Source: Polytrichum commune
Lineage: Eukaryota > Streptophyta > Polytrichopsida > Polytrichales > Polytrichaceae
Reading direction: 5' to 3'
Length of the DNA stretch: 64,000 bases
Assembly: GCA_950295325.1 (NCBI GenBank)
Contig: OX485803.1
Coordinates: 16,368,001-16,432,000 of the forward strand
Part shown: positions 1-14,125 of the stretch, piece by piece
How the letters are laid out: each line of letters opens with the position of its first letter
Numbering within the stretch: position 1 is the first letter of the stretch
Translations under genes and position numbers: made by a program
Notes under the pieces: model-generated
What the model was told of the DNA's origin: nothing
Database searches by the model: none
Seen by the model: only the letters and a program-made list of their open reading frames with translations

Positions 1-14
1 GTGTGAAGTGGCCC
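1..14. mobile_element. Right terminus of a PIF/Harbinger-like MITE cut by the window edge
   Basis: The first 14 bases, GTGTGAAGTGGCCC, match the right terminal inverted repeat of the MITE family seen complete at 60,119-60,601. The rest of the element would lie left of the window. Only the terminus is visible, so this is a family match and not a delimited element. Confidence 0.4.
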
Positions 15-130
15 TCAATATGGCTAAGCTTTTCGAGTGTCACATTAGGATCTGACATTGGTCAAGGCCATACAGTATCCCCTCCACCTTCACCCATCCT
101 CACCAATTGATTTCCACAGCCAATTGTTTG

Positions 131-1350
131 TTACTTCTCCAAATTGGAAATTCTACTGAAGAGATCTTCGTACTCATAACTAAAGGCTCTTCCAGGTTGC
201 CATTGGATTTGCAATTTATTCACATGCTTCACCTTTCCAATTCTCTTGGCCATCATCAACTTAAGCTCACAACTTGAAAATGATTCCTCAAGACACAAAA
301 AATACATGGTATTGGTTTCTTGAATTTGGACATGGACCTCATGAGCATCATGGTCACCACACACTTCCGACTGATGAAATGGGAAGACGACAACAGTTTC
401 TTCTCCTCAATATTCAACAATCGTTTGTGAATGAGACGTGTAGCTCTCACAACCTCAACTTCCCCCTCCACAGATAGAGTCTACATTGTGTCAACATTGA
501 ATATGAAGTGTCACCCTATTCGACAACTCCATCCTACGTCTCCTAGTAGATACTTCCTCTTCGACTTTAAATGCAGAAGCCACATCAAGATCTTGTTTTA
601 TGTTGTCGAAGAAGCTTTTGTCTCTGAGTCAACAGCATTTTCCATATTGACCAAATTACCTATTGTGCAGTTTGGCACAGCAATCCCTTTTACATACTGG
701 ACTTTCCTGTGAACTTAGAGACAGATTTTTCCATGACCTTGAATTCCACCCTTGTAACAACTTCGGAGTTCACACTCAGAGAGAGAGAGAGAGAGTGAGA
801 GAGAAGTGTCTAAACCTAACAACCCTTTCAAACGAGGAGGAGGACATGCGCTTGGACAACGGGTGGAGTATATTCTCGATCTCTTGAATCGCCTCCAGTT
901 TTTTTCCCCTGTGTTCTCTACCTTTACCATACATACAACCTCGCTCTTACATTTTGAGTGGGCAACTTGTTCAACTGAACTGATTTTCTTATTTGTAGAC
1001 TCAACAAGCGACACTCTAGCAAACTGTAGGCTGTAACTCTTTGTTTGTGACCTCATCTGTTATATAAATCAAACTCGACAATACAAATCCTCATTTCTGA
1101 CGCAAGCTGTAGGACCAAGATGTTGCTTATACTTCCATCCATTTCTGTCATTTTGGGGTCCAAATACATGGCAAATAACATTTGTAGAAGAGGGAGGAGC
1201 TCCCAAACGAGACACCATCAAGCCCTCATTCCGCACAGCTTTGTTGTCCAGAAACCGCTGTGTATCGTATACAATGTCCATTGAAAGCTGACCTCGAGAA
1301 TATTGAGCTTGCATGCATGCTTGCTCAATAATAATATTATGTTGAGTCAC
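131..1350 (-). pseudogene. Possible decayed coding region, function unknown
   Basis: On the minus strand, three fairly long open stretches (about 1,350-1,069, 1,056-715 and 364-131) lie in series, separated by stops. The 77-residue stretch at 131-364 has a protein-like composition (…TMYFLCLEESFSSCELKLM…), loosely like a ubiquitin-like beta-grasp strand-helix pattern, but I do not recognise a family. A GA-rich run on the plus strand at 777-804 produces a poly-Ser/Leu segment in the middle, which argues against a single intact gene. It may be an old gene remnant or chance reading frames. Confidence 0.2.
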
Positions 1351-1399
1351 AAAGATCGGGAAACGAAACCTAATGTGTTTCGGACATGGTTTACTTCAA

Positions 1400-4300
1400 C
1401 ATAGTGTACATGATGTCAATCGCGACAGGTTCAGTAAAATCGTGTTTTCTTGTATGAATTTGGGCTTGTTGACTATGCAAAGTGATTGAGGAAATTGTAT
1501 ATAGGTTTTGGTTTGAACATGACCACATGAGATGATCTTTTTTGGGGATTTGTACATAAACATAGATTTTAAACCCTGCAACCCTTGTACGGCAATTCCG
1601 AGTTGTATTTTTAGGCACATCGAAAATGAGGCTTGTATTTTGCATGTATCAATATGTCTCCTTTTTGCATGTATTGTGCATGAATATGCATTTTGTGGTT
1701 GGCATTGGTTAGACTTTGCGTGATGATCTGCTAGTTTTCAACATCAACACAAAGTTCAGTAAAAATGTTACAATTTTCAACTAATGGTATACTTCTTATC
1801 TTTTGTATTTAATGAGGGGTGCTTTCATTGGAAAACTCAATTCACTTATGCTTACTGTAAGGGTCCCCTAATAACACTCGCAACAGAAAATTAGGTTAAG
1901 ATAGGGTGTGTAAAATGCTATGGAAGGAGGAGAATAATACCCCCCTCCCCAAACAAATACCTTTTGCACATATGTGATGTCCTTATTTACAAGCAGGCAT
2001 CCCCTTCTAGATACAAAATATGAGTAGCACAAAGTGGGTATCCAACCATGTTTACAAAGTAGAAGCCATTGTTTCTTCCCAAAAACAACCCAGATTCATA
2101 ATCGACTAAAAAACAATCAAGCAAATTCAATCGAATTTATGGGTCCTCTTATTTCTTCAAATTGGTCGACCTAAAGTCGATCGAGAAAACTAATGTGGCC
2201 CAATTTGGTTGGTCAAACTCTTAACATGTGAAGGAACATCTCAATTTTGAACCCCATCCCCAATAGATGTGACACCATATCACATCACATCACAACTATA
2301 TATGAAAAATGATGGCCAATCATTGAGAGGATAATGTTGTCAACTGAGTTTTTGTTTCCCTTGGGCGAGTATAATTGCATTGCCTTAGATTCATAGTTGG
2401 CTCAACATGAAGTGCAAGGTACTCTCAAGTTTTTTTACCAACTTCATCATCATAGTGATAATAGGTATTATAACACCAAGTCCAATGCACTCTCTTACTA
2501 TCATGAATTGACATTTTATCTCCACGCTAATGTACTTAATAAACTTTCACAAGTATTTTTGTTTTTTTGACTTCCTAGATTCTACAATCTAATTTCTTGA
2601 TTATCTTTCATCCTCGCCCAATCTGTAATTGACAAAAATGGAGGTTTTGCTTCTTCTAATTCCTTGATGATTGACAATTATTCATTTTGTATTAGTCTAG
2701 GGTTGGTCTTGTCTCCAAATGCTACCACACTAAGCAAAGGGTTTTATCACATGGTTTTTATCGTTTGTGTCACTTAGAGTACATTGGTTGTTTGCGATAA
2801 GTTAAAGGTACTCTTCATCAACTGAGACATTGCTACAATCTACAATCAACAACACATAAAACTCAATAACATCTTAGAAAACTCAACACACTCATGCTCA
2901 CTTCCTCACACAATCACGTAGAAATGTGAGGGAGTATATGCATGCAAACAACATGACATGACAACGATGGGCATTCCCAACATGCAGCCACTGCCAATGC
3001 TCCCATTAGGTGTCAATAACAACCCTACATGTTGCATTATTGGATGGCCTCACATTTTAAGCCCTTCTCCTCCCCCCCTCCCCCAATTTGTGGGAGTGTT
3101 GATCTTCCTAATTTTGAAGTAATAGAAAAAATCTCTTAAATTCTTGAAGTAAAAGCCACAAATGACCTATAAAGAATTCTTTTCGGGTATGTACCATTCA
3201 AAAATCAAAATCAAAATAATACATATCGATGCCCTAGAATTAGGCATAAGTGTTCTACCATAGATTGTCCTACCTAAGTGTTTTTCAATCCAAAAATCAA
3301 ATATGTAATTTATTTCTAAAAAAAGATCTTGACAAACTTGAAACTCCACAGTTTTACCATAATTTTTCTAGTGTGAAATTTATTTTCCTAAAAAAATTGA
3401 CATTTTATATAATAATCTAATTTCCATCGAAGTCGCCTAAGTAAGATTGTACCACTCAATAGGTGTCCACCTACAACACTATGCTAAATCCTCAAACATG
3501 TCTCAAGTTAAAGAAGAGTGGCTACATAAGACCCACATCCTACCTTCTATTGTTGATCTATGAGATTAGCCAATCCACCCCCCCTCTTTTGTGCTTTGGA
3601 TTTGTTTTGGTGAACCAAAGGTGCAACCTTTTTGAGCAAGGAATGTCTTCCTTCCTTTGGCAAATGAGCTTTGTCCGGGCCCAAGCCCACATGAACCCCA
3701 CCCTTTTCCCAAGTCCTCTTCTTCTTCTCCTTCTAGGCCACCGGCCAAAAGCACATCCCAAAACCCGAGTCACTTAGGGTTTGCCGCCCATGTGGCGGTG
3801 GGAAGTGAGCAATACGACACTTAGGAAAATAGAAGGAGTCCGCTTGTTTGACTCACAACGCCAACCCTGATTCTATGTATTTTAAAGCACTTGATTCGGG
3901 CGGACTTCTAAAAATAATCCCAACTGAGTAAAGTTGACCCCAGAGAAATGTAATTGGAACATCTCAAGAGTCGAACATGGTTGTGATACCGTCGTGTTTT
4001 GTGAAAACGAGTGGAAACCCCATTGAGTCAAAATGCTTTGACCTTTATGAGCAAATTGTTATTCTATCCAAATTAAAACCTTCAAATTGCTTTATGTTCA
4101 AAATGATACTCTTTAGTAGAACATTGTATGATTATTCAGTTGCATGGTTGTGTTCTATCCCTACATTTAGCAACTGATAGGGTTTCCATTTTTTCACTCC
4201 GAAAGGGAAGAAATATAGATTATAGGAAACAAATGGCGTCAGTATGAATACAATTAATATTGTTAATTATTGTAATGTTGTGATGAGTAGCTTTTTCAAT

Positions 4301-5550
4301 GATTAGTACCCGGATGAATAATGCTTTTTGTGAATAGTGCCGGGATGAACAATGCTTCATGTGAATAACTCCACCCAAATGTGAATAGTGTCATCTTGAA
4401 GGTAGGAACAATAACCTAATATCCTAACTTTGTTTGGGGGATCCACAAAATATACAATCTAACCTCCTCCATGCTATCATACATGTGGCAACCAAAATGC
4501 ATGTGATATTAAGAAGGTATGTAGTATTAACATGGATGCATGATAATAGAGAATTAGTGTAGCCTGTGACATTACGCAATAACACAAAGTCAACACTACT
4601 ACAATAATAAGAATAAGAATAAGAATAATGACAACATGATGTGTGCAAGGGTGTGGATTGAATTATTTGATGGATTATTTTTATGTCAAAATATGTGATA
4701 TGTGGGAGGGAAATGTGATAACAAGGAGGGAGATTTAAACTAAGCACATCCATTCGCTAGGGTTTGGAATATAAGAGAGTAAATGACATAATAGAGGTTA
4801 GGGTGTAGTTGGAATATTACAAGGTCAATTAGAACTTACCCACATGCCTGCATAATGTTATGATGATAACATTTAAATTTGTCAATAGCAAACATGTCGT
4901 TCATTGTCATTTTTTGGATTTCATAAAGATTTGTATAGAAAATATAAAGGCACCCATGAAGGATGGTAACCAACACTATGAATTAGTGTCCTTAGATGTG
5001 TGAGTGCGGTGCATAGTGTTGGTTTTATGCTAAGTGTTGATTCTAGGTATACGTACCTTAATGCTAAAATGTTCGAGAGACCTAGTCTGAACGTTTCCAT
5101 GTCATATAGAGGAGTTTAAGATTACGTAATGATATTCTTAGCCAAATTATCATAAGTGCCCCTATATGAAATCAACCCATTTATCATGTACATTCTTCCA
5201 ATCATAACCTAAATATATATAGAATGAATTACATAAACATTTGAGTTTGTATTAAACATGTAGACTCAAGTGCGTACCTTGTAATTCTAATCACCGTCAT
5301 CAAAAATAACTTCATTTTTACCTAATTCTTTAATAGGTTATGCTTAACAAGGATTCAATTTCATATACCAAAAAAAATACAATACATGTTGGGGATTCAT
5401 ATAAAGTGTCACGAATCATGTATAAAACACATTCCACATCCTTTAAGGGTTATGTCTTTGTAGATCAAAATGTGAGGTCGTTCTGGGCTGTGAGAGTGAA
5501 TTATATGCACATAAAAGTCCCATGTCACTCTTGGTTCTTTCACCTTAAGC
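1400..5550. other. Gene-poor stretch, no recognisable gene
   Basis: AT-rich sequence in which all open frames are short and unrelated to families I recognise. At about 4,300-4,400 there is a small degenerate tandem repeat built on GTGAATAGTGCC-like units. No tRNA, rRNA or transposon coding region is visible. Confidence 0.6.
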
Positions 5551-8484
5551 ATCCAAAGGCCCAAATTAGGCCTCTTCATGCACAAAAATGTGTAGTTAAA
5601 GTTCCATTTTTAGCATTTTGTTTCAAAATAGCCTCATCTAGGATTAACTTAGTCTTCAAGTACAAATTTCCAAATGATTGAATTCAATGAATTTGTTGAA
5701 GATTGAAGTTGAAATACAAAACCTGAATGCCCTTGGATATAAATACATATATATTGTATTTTCATCATCAATGTAAAATATAGGTATACATTTTTATTTC
5801 TTCCTTGACATAAGACAATCTAATAAATAAGGTTTCAAAAACCAATTTTTCCTTTAGATTATTATAAGACTTGGTGGGGCTCATAAAAATTGTGTATATA
5901 TGTCGTACATTCAACCCCTACATCCTTTAAGGGTTAACAATTAAAATTCAGTTTGAGTGGCTTTAGTTAAGATAAACAAAAATACATTTAGTGAACCTCA
6001 TAACACTACACAACTCCTTGGTTGTGTTTTGTGTGACCTTGTATTAGATGAGCATAATCATCCTTTAAGTATGGGATTTCCCGTTTATGGGGAGCACATG
6101 GAGAGCAAACATGTTGTGTATTGTTGCAAGCAACTGCAAATGATCAAAGTGTTTTAAACAAAACCTCTTTCTTTGAACAAAGATCATCATGTATTAACTT
6201 AGTAATGTTATGTTGGTGTAGCGTCCAAACTTGATCATGTAGGCAATGACTCCTAAATTCAAGAATTGATGGGAGCAAAGCAATAGTACATTGGTTATCC
6301 CAATTATTGCGTGTTACTATTTGAAGTTACGCAATGCAATAATGTCTTAATCAAGGGTTCAATTTTTACTAACAAAACTTCTATAGATTGTTCGGAGATT
6401 ATATAACATACACCATGTTGCTTTCATCTATGATCCAGAAACAAGTTGTTGTAAAAGGGTGATCTTTTGGAATAATTGGTAGAACTTAATGTTGACGTAG
6501 GTAGTGATATAACAATACGTAGAAGGTTTCATCCCACAAAACACATCCCATTTTTCCAAACAATGTGCCACATGTAAGCTAGATGTGCTTCACATTCGGG
6601 CCAATTCATGGATCAAATTAAACTACATCATGTATGGTATTTAGTGTCACTTACTATTTGGAATTATATAAGGCTATAGCAACTTATAATAGATTACATT
6701 CTCCATCAACAAATATGAGATATGTTGTATAGACAATCTGTGACATAAATAACTACACTTGGTAAAATTAAATCTTAGGAAAAAGTTGTAGCACTGTGTA
6801 ACTCCGAATAGTAAATGACACTAAACGCCATAATTGATGTACCCCTCGTTAACCCTTGAAGCACGGTGGGGTCTAAATATGCGATCATATACACAATTTA
6901 TACGGGCCTCACCAAGTTCAAAAATAGGATTTGATGTACTTTTATGGGTTCATATATTATCTTATATCCAAGAAAAAATGAAAATACATTCATACTTGAC
7001 AATGATGATCAAAACACAACACATGTATATGCATCCTAGGGCACCCAAGTTGCGAATTTGAACTTAAATCTTACATAGCTTCAAGGTATTCAACCAATTC
7101 AAAAACTGCTCTTGAATAAAATGTTATCTTTAGATAAAGTCACTTTTGACACATTTAACAAACCACATATGTAGTTTGGGATGCCATGGACACAAAGGGT
7201 CATTCTAAGTTTCAATGTTAAGACTTTGTTCTCAAGTTTTGCGATTGTTTTTGTAAAATAAAACATAGAATAAAAAATCCAACTACCCAAAAGCTATATT
7301 GTCATAATACAATCCATACATGTGCACAATCACTCATTGACATCATGCTACCAAACAATCACACTTGCCCGTGAACGAGAGCTCCTTACAACACAAGCCT
7401 CAATGTTTGTCACTACTCGGTGGGCATTTCTAGGACTTAACATCTAAGGTATGTGGCCCTATTGTGGGTATTTTCAACTCCTCGTATATCTATGGTAGAT
7501 GGTGTTGCAACCATCACATTAAGCACCGAGTATAATACATGTTATAATTAGATTCACAAGTTTTAATGGCCATCATTAGCAATTGACATGGCATTCCAAC
7601 CCACCAAAGTATGTTGTACTTGAATTTGTAAGCAAAAGTTATAGGGGCTTAAAGATTTATTGGTAGCTGATCCAAATCAACATGCGACTTTGATGGATAG
7701 CCTTATGATCAAAATGTACTTATTTTGCAAAATTTATGGGTGTTGGTTTTTAACACCATCTACGTTATGACCGTTGCATCAACTCGAAAAGTTGTGTCAT
7801 CCAATTAACAATTGCACATTGTGAATAGTGTGATTTGAAGTTCCAAGAACGAAGTAGAAATGCAAAAGACATGAGAAACCAAAGGGAAGATTTACTATTG
7901 TCTCCATATGATCATATAGGCCTTCCCAAACGTGTTAATTATTAATCATGGAGTGGTTTATATAGTTTGAGCACATAGTCCAATCTTATCGTAACACGTG
8001 TTTGTACATTGTTTGTTCTTGATTGGAATCAAGCTTGCCATTGAATTTACTCATGAATTTATACTAATATTTTCAATTTATTGTGATAAATGCCTTTACT
8101 ACATACATAGGTTTTCATATCATGATATGAACATGCCTTCATTACATATCCAAGTCATCGGGAGATGTTACGATATGACAACAATGGATGAGAATGTAAA
8201 TTGGATGAAACTAGCTCATTTATTGTCAATTTTTCTCTAAACCTTAGGGCCCCCTCTTGTGAATCTACATGTACTTCAAAATTCTTAATAGTTTTTTTTG
8301 AATGTACACACTAGAGAAAAAAAAACCTTTCCCTTATGTATACTACGAACAATAACACCTCAAATAATACTCCTTATTATACTCATGTGTAGTTCGTACA
8401 TGGTATGAAGAGTGCACCCCAGGGTAAAGACCTATATGTTTCATGTTTTACATTTTGTGTTTGAATTCATGAGTTCATTTTCTA

Positions 8485-8492
8485 GCCTATTG
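8485..8492. other. Empty target site for the hAT-like MITE at 61,206
   Basis: GCCTATTG occurs once here and twice, flanking a 410-bp insertion, at the paralogous position (61,198-61,205 and 61,616-61,623). This proves the 8-bp sequence is the duplicated target. Confidence 0.85.
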
Positions 8493-9557
8493 TTAGTATG
8501 TATACAATTTGTTTGTTATAAAATTCTCGTTTATAAGGGATTTTATTCCATAGTCACTCACACACATCATTTAGGTTTCCAATGAAGAGATCCACTCCCC
8601 GTGTTACTTGAGGACTCAAGATCAAAGTTCGGTTTCTTGTCTTGGGTGCAATACTTTCTTGGGGGACCAACAAGCTTTGGCAGGAAAGTGGTCACATTAG
8701 CACCACCTCATTTCCTTGTACTTTGAACTTGGACCCTACTTATGACTCAACTCCTTGGTTGCATTCCGTGGGACCAAAATATCATGCGTATCATAATAAT
8801 TATCATTTGATTTTGTGTTGTTGTGTACAATAGATTTTCAACAAGCAACTATAATATAACAACATTTTTAAATCGCAACCTCTTTCTTTGAAAAAAGATC
8901 ATCATATAATTGCTTAGTAATATTATGTGTTGTAAACTGCTTCAAAGGGTATAACATCATGTACTTCTTAATGTTTTTAGTTTACGATGTTAAAAACGAC
9001 CCTCTCTAAAATTAGATAATATATCGTATGCATTATTACAATCGAAAGTGACATTTGTATACAAAATTTCGAACCCATATACACACCCAAAAATCACCAT
9101 TGTCACATATGATTTCAATTCGACTTCCTTTTTACATATTTGTGCTAAATATGAAATAAATATCATAAGCTAAATAAATAAAATTCTATTCTAATGCTTG
9201 TCGGGGGTCACTCATACAAATTAGTCATGTATCTCGTTTAAGAACACGCTCGGTCCTCTTAACGGTTAACTTACTCAAATTTAGCCTCACTATTCGGTCA
9301 ACGAGTGTCCACGAGAGATTGACCACATCCTTAACATGAGATAGTTGGTATCATTTCAATTTTGAAACCACGATGTTGAAAAGGTCTCGTGTCCAACAAT
9401 CATATAACATCTAACAATATATAAACATGTCATTCAACACTTACATGAGATTGGACTTGATCAAGAGAATAACAACAAGTTGGCAAGTTTGATTTCAATG
9501 GGCATAAGGAACACACCGAAACTAACTTATGTGCCACGAGGTTGCCCCACACCCAAG

Positions 9558-10223
9558 GGGCCACTTCACACACGAGCCAAGGTCCATGGCCATGTATAGT
9601 AGAGGTGCCTATTCCTAATGAAGACCCCATCGGCAATCTATAAGGTGCTAAAATTTTGATAAAGGCTGGGGTTGAATGTCAATCAAGTTGGGATTGAACT
9701 TCGATCAGGACGGAACCAATATTGCCATGACACGTGTCTTAGTTTTGAGTGCTAGAGTGAGGAGGAATGAATCATTAAAACAAGTAGTTATGGCGAACTC
9801 TAGACGTTGATAATGTGTTTGGGCCAACTTTGGTGTCGAAAATTCGTAGTAGTTTCGATTTAAGGAATGAAATTACTGATAAAAATTGCAACCCTCTTGA
9901 TTTCCATCATCCTGCACAAGAAAATTTTACAAGGCCTTATGCTTCTCAAGATGTGGTGTAGAATCTCTTAAGTGGTCAGCAATGGGCGCTTCTACTCTAA
10001 TTGTGAGGGTCCTTCACTCTCATCCAAATGCCATACTAGTTGTTTAACTAACACGTCTTTCGGGGTTTGTTTCATGCCTCCCTCTTGGAGGTGGGCCTGA
10101 TGCAAATTTCGGTAGACTATGAAACATTATATATAGATTGCTATGTAGGATTCCATGTAGGCTTTTCATCCATGATAAAATATTTGGGCCCTTAGGCCTT
10201 CATCTTCTAGTGTGAAGTGGCCT
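9558..10223. mobile_element. Harbinger-like element with degraded ends
   Basis: The left end reads GGGCCACTTCACACACGAGCC and the right end AGTGTGAAGTGGCCT, inverted versions of each other and of the termini at 60,119-60,601. A TAA follows the right end; the base triplet before the left end is degenerate (CAA or AAG). There is no transposase gene inside, so it would be non-autonomous. The paralogous element in copy B is 62,742-63,763. Confidence 0.45.
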
Positions 10224-10935
10224 TAATATGTTGACGATGTACATTATTTTGAATATTTACTACATTAATAACAAAATATAACAATTTTATATTGTGATGT
10301 GGTTGCTATACGGATGGATAAACAAGTTATGGATTTTGTGTTTTGGGCTGATCCAAGGTATTTTGCATGGGTAAGGAGACAACCTAATTGCACGTGGTAG
10401 TGTACACATGTCACAAGTCATCATGGCATCTTAATGGGAGATTGAGCTACTTTGATATAAGGGCCACTTTACACTGGAGCTTGAGGGCCCTTGACTTGTA
10501 GTATACAAATTATGTGATTGTTTGGAAAGTTGGAGACAATCCAAGTTCACTTTCCACTAGTCTTTGATGTCCTAAGGGACCAAAGAAATTTGAATGATTG
10601 AAAAATCTACAAGGTGTTCTTCATGGGAATGAGTGAATAGTATTCTATGGTCTACCATATATTGCATTAAACCCATTACGAAGAGGTGGGTCTGATGCAA
10701 AAATTGGGCAAAATGATTACATATGTCACAAGTCATAATGACATTTGAACGGGAGATCAAACTTCTATGTACAAGCTTAGGTACCAAAATTCATCTTATT
10801 TTCAAATCAGACAAGAGGTCCCTACCAATGTCAGTGAATGCATGGGGTATTAATAATCAACATCAATACCAATACAAAGAGTGCACACATGGGTTTGAAA
10901 ATTATAATAGTAGTCAAGTATTGTTGTTTGGTGGC

Positions 10936-11348
10936 CATGGGGAGGTCACTCCATTGTCAAGTTGAAAAGCACATACAAACAAAGTTTGCTACCCCTATAT
11001 TATATGCCGTAGATCATTTTAAAAATTATGATATTTTTCCTACATATACATAACCATTGATACTATCTTTTTCATATTGTTTTTTGAAATTTTTAGCCAT
11101 CTTCATTTTTGTAGTAATGTTTTTAGTTCAATTCCGCGTCATTCTAGTTAGAAAAAAATATTAAATTTAAATCATCAAATTTGGTTATCATATTTTACTA
11201 TGTAATAGATATCATGTATATCTACTCATGAAAAACTTTTGATAAAATTTTGACCCATTTTGGTGATGCAACTTAGAAAAAGTATATATATATATATATA
11301 TTTGTTGGCACGTGGTTTTCAACTTGACAATGGAGTGACCTCCCCGTG
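10936..11348. mobile_element. hAT-like MITE, 413 bp
   Basis: Long terminal inverted repeats begin CATGGGGAGGTCACTCC on the left and end GGAGTGACCTCCCCGTG on the right (one mismatch). They extend past TTGTCAAGTTGAAAA. The flanks TTGGTGGC (10,928-10,935) and TTGGTGGG (11,349-11,356) are an 8-bp target-site duplication with one change. The AT-rich interior is homologous, in reverse orientation, to the element at 61,206-61,615. An 8-bp duplication is typical of the hAT superfamily. No coding capacity; a TA microsatellite sits near the right end. Confidence 0.8.
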
Positions 11349-11810
11349 TTGGTGGGTAGGGGGTGGGTATGTCGGGGTGAGAAAATAAATTTTATCCGAG
11401 TTTTTTTGGGTCAATACTACTCTAAACAATATTGAGACTAGTTTAACTTTGCCTAGGTTTGAAGGTTCTTGCATGGTGCATATACCTAAATGATTATGAA
11501 ACAATAATGTTCTCCAATACCCATATATACCTTATTTCTATCCAAAAAAGAAGTGAAATTCTTATTATAGATACCCCAATGGCATAAAACTAAAAGCTAA
11601 AATGATACTAGTTCAACATTGGTCATGCCCACACCACCAAGTAGGGGATACTTGACTTTTAGCTAAGGATACACGACCGGCCTTGTTTTTGGGCTATATA
11701 GCTAACGATCTATGAGAGGAGGAGTTCAGTTAGACTAGGGTGCATTGTCCATGGCATTTGTCCATGGCATTTAGTATCACTTTTTGAAGTTACATGATGG
11801 TATGAAACAC

Positions 11811-11862
11811 TACATACATACATACGTACATGCATGCATGCATGTATGTATGTATATACAAA
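11811..11862. repeat. Palindromic CATA/CATG/TATG microsatellite
   Basis: Runs of CATA, then CATG, then TATG tetranucleotides form a near-perfect inverted repeat able to fold into a hairpin. Confidence 0.8.
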
Positions 11863-13300
11863 TCATACAAGAGGTTATCATGTTAATGGGATCATGTAGA
11901 TCTTATGGTACGTTAATATGTTAAATTTGAATTTTTTGAATGTCATGGATGTAACATGTTATTGATGATATGGATGTTAAAATTTCAAATATAATCGTTA
12001 GCAATTTGAGGGTTTTCGTAAATGTGCACTTTTTGATAGGAAATTGAGTTTCAATTCCAATGGCAAAAGCACTCCCTCGGTTTCCGGAGTAGGGCAAGGC
12101 TTTGGAACTTCACATCAGCTCACCCACTTCTTCTTTTTAAACAATTGAGTTGTTAGTACACTAAATATTGTATTTAGTGTCACCAATCTTAATTGTCTTG
12201 CTCTACACTAAATGTAAATTGTTCCTGTAGTGACACAAACACTAAATGCAAACCGAACATTACTTGTCATTCCTTATTAAAAAAAGAATCGGGCATTCAT
12301 GTAGTTATGATGTTGCAAATACTAAGTAATTCTTCATTTAAAGTTCAATCATCCGTAACAATATTTCTTTACAAAAATGTTAGGATACAAAGTACACCAA
12401 AAGTTGATAATTTAAAAGTAATTTAGGATTACAATATTTGTAAAATAATTCACAAAGTGGTTAAACATTGAAAGTCAAGAGGTGTAGGATTGATTGTAGT
12501 TGCAAGTAGAATCATTGTAGAAATCTTCAGCGTTAGCTGTCCTCATTCTTGCACCATAGTTGCAACATTCTTTGCCATAGTCAACTTACGTACCTTATCT
12601 TTTTTCGTGAAAAGAAAATAAACACGTGGATGAGGGCATTATGCTTAGAGTTTGGGACACATTTTCTAAGAGTGCATTGCATGCTATCATAATGGCCTTT
12701 CCTTAAACTTTAGCCTATTTTGGGAATAATTGGACAAATAAGAACAAAGGAAGAAAAACAATAGTTTTTCACGTATTGATTATGAATCTAATTTCATACA
12801 AGCTCCAAATTTTGCAAGGAAAATGGTTGTGGCTTTGACTTGGATTTGCTCTTCATCTCACAACAATTACGTGTTTCATATCCTAGGAGAAGGAGGTGCA
12901 AGGCTAAAAACGTCAAGTTTAGGCACAATCACCAAACTACATGGTAAGTTTAGCCTCCATCTCCCACCCCATGCTAAGTGGCTTAGGAATTGTGTGAGCT
13001 GTGGAAAGTGATCCATTATAAACCACCCCACACTGTAGGGTTATGGTTGATTCATCCCAAATTAGTTTCTTGAAACCAACTCAAAGTCTCTAATCTTAGT
13101 TATGTGAGCAAATGTGCTAAAAAGAGAATGAAAACCCCAAGCTACTAGAGATACGCATGTTGCCACAAATCATTGGCAACAGTGTTGTGTTTGCAGATCT
13201 CTACATAAAAAAACTAGAAACTAAAATCAAGTTACATGCATTCAAATATAATCTTCACTCCATACAAATACAACTCATACTTCAAAATACTTAACTACAA

Positions 13301-14125
13301 AATACATTTAGTCAATCACCAATATAAATTTTAATACATGATAGTTATAAACTATCAATGTTTCAAAACCACATTTGTGGAAAGTTTAGGAATAGATGGT
13401 AATTTGTTTGCATTCCATTTTACTTGGTTGTAGTGGTATAGATGTACCCAACCCATGTATCCGGGCTTACTTCGAACACATCATATATCATACAGTCGGT
13501 GATGTAGACTTGGCCAAAAAATTCCATGTAAGTTGGAGGTGAAAATGTTAGTAAAACATCGATCTATAAATGGGATCTATACATGTGATCGAAATTGGAG
13601 TTACATCTCTGCCATCGGTAATTTCGAGCCCGAGCTGTTCAGAATCTGCTCACGGGCGACCATTTGGCGTTCGGATCGGTATATTCGATCGCACGGGGAG
13701 GTCGCGGGGAAGCAAGGGTTTGGTTGCACAGGACGAGGTTTCGGATTTTGATGTCGTAAGGGATGGAAGGCAGCGGCGGTGTGGTGAGGAAGGTTAATTG
13801 GAGTTGATTTGAGGGTGTGGTATGGTGTGTCGTGGTGGTGTGACGCGATCGCGAAGGGAGGGAGGGAGGAGTGAAGGTGGCGGTAGGGTTGAGTGAATCT
13901 GTGGATCGAGTGGAAGAGAGGGAGAGGGAGAGAGAGAGAGAAAGAGGCGAGTGATGAGGTTGCGACGACTCTCTTCTGTCATTCTGCGGATAGCGTGGCG
14001 ATGCGAATGTTGATTTGATCGGAGGAGGCTGCCCCGGTTTCGTCCCGTCCTGTCCTCCATCATGGTACGTTGTGGCGCTTGCCCTTTGCCCTTGCGTTAG
14101 GGTTTCTTGCTCCTCCTGTTTCTTG
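13301..14125 (+). repeat. Myosin XI-type leader segment, copy 1
   Basis: An AT-rich upstream part (13,301-13,600) is followed by a GC-richer leader with a GA-rich tract (13,916-13,946) and ends at ATG (14,062-14,064) immediately followed by the splice-donor sequence GTACGT. Near-identical copies occur at 15,164-16,290 and 17,848-18,665. Copy 2 leads through a long intron-like stretch to a myosin-like exon at 17,620, so I read this as the duplicated promoter, 5' leader and one-codon first exon of a myosin XI-like gene. Here it is cut off from any second exon. The open frames inside the leader are not conserved as proteins between copies. Confidence 0.6.

Larger units (their letters stand above)
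5551..10440. repeat. Copy A of a long dispersed direct duplication
   Basis: This segment is repeated in the same orientation from 34,045 to the right window edge. The matches are 5,551-5,694 with 34,045-34,190; 5,770-8,044 with 53,020-55,296; 8,049-8,492 with 60,754-61,205; 8,493-9,822 with 61,624-63,005; and 9,823-about 10,440 with 63,364-64,000. Line-by-line comparison shows mostly scattered single-base differences. Copy A lacks the insertions found in copy B, so it acts as an internal empty-site control. No intact gene is present; the open frames inside are short. It may be part of an old transposon, or a segmental duplication. Confidence 0.9.

Noticed and set aside
3463..3777. 104-residue plus-strand ORF
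   Set aside because: Short, low-complexity leucine run from CTTCTTCTTCTCC; no flanking gene structure.
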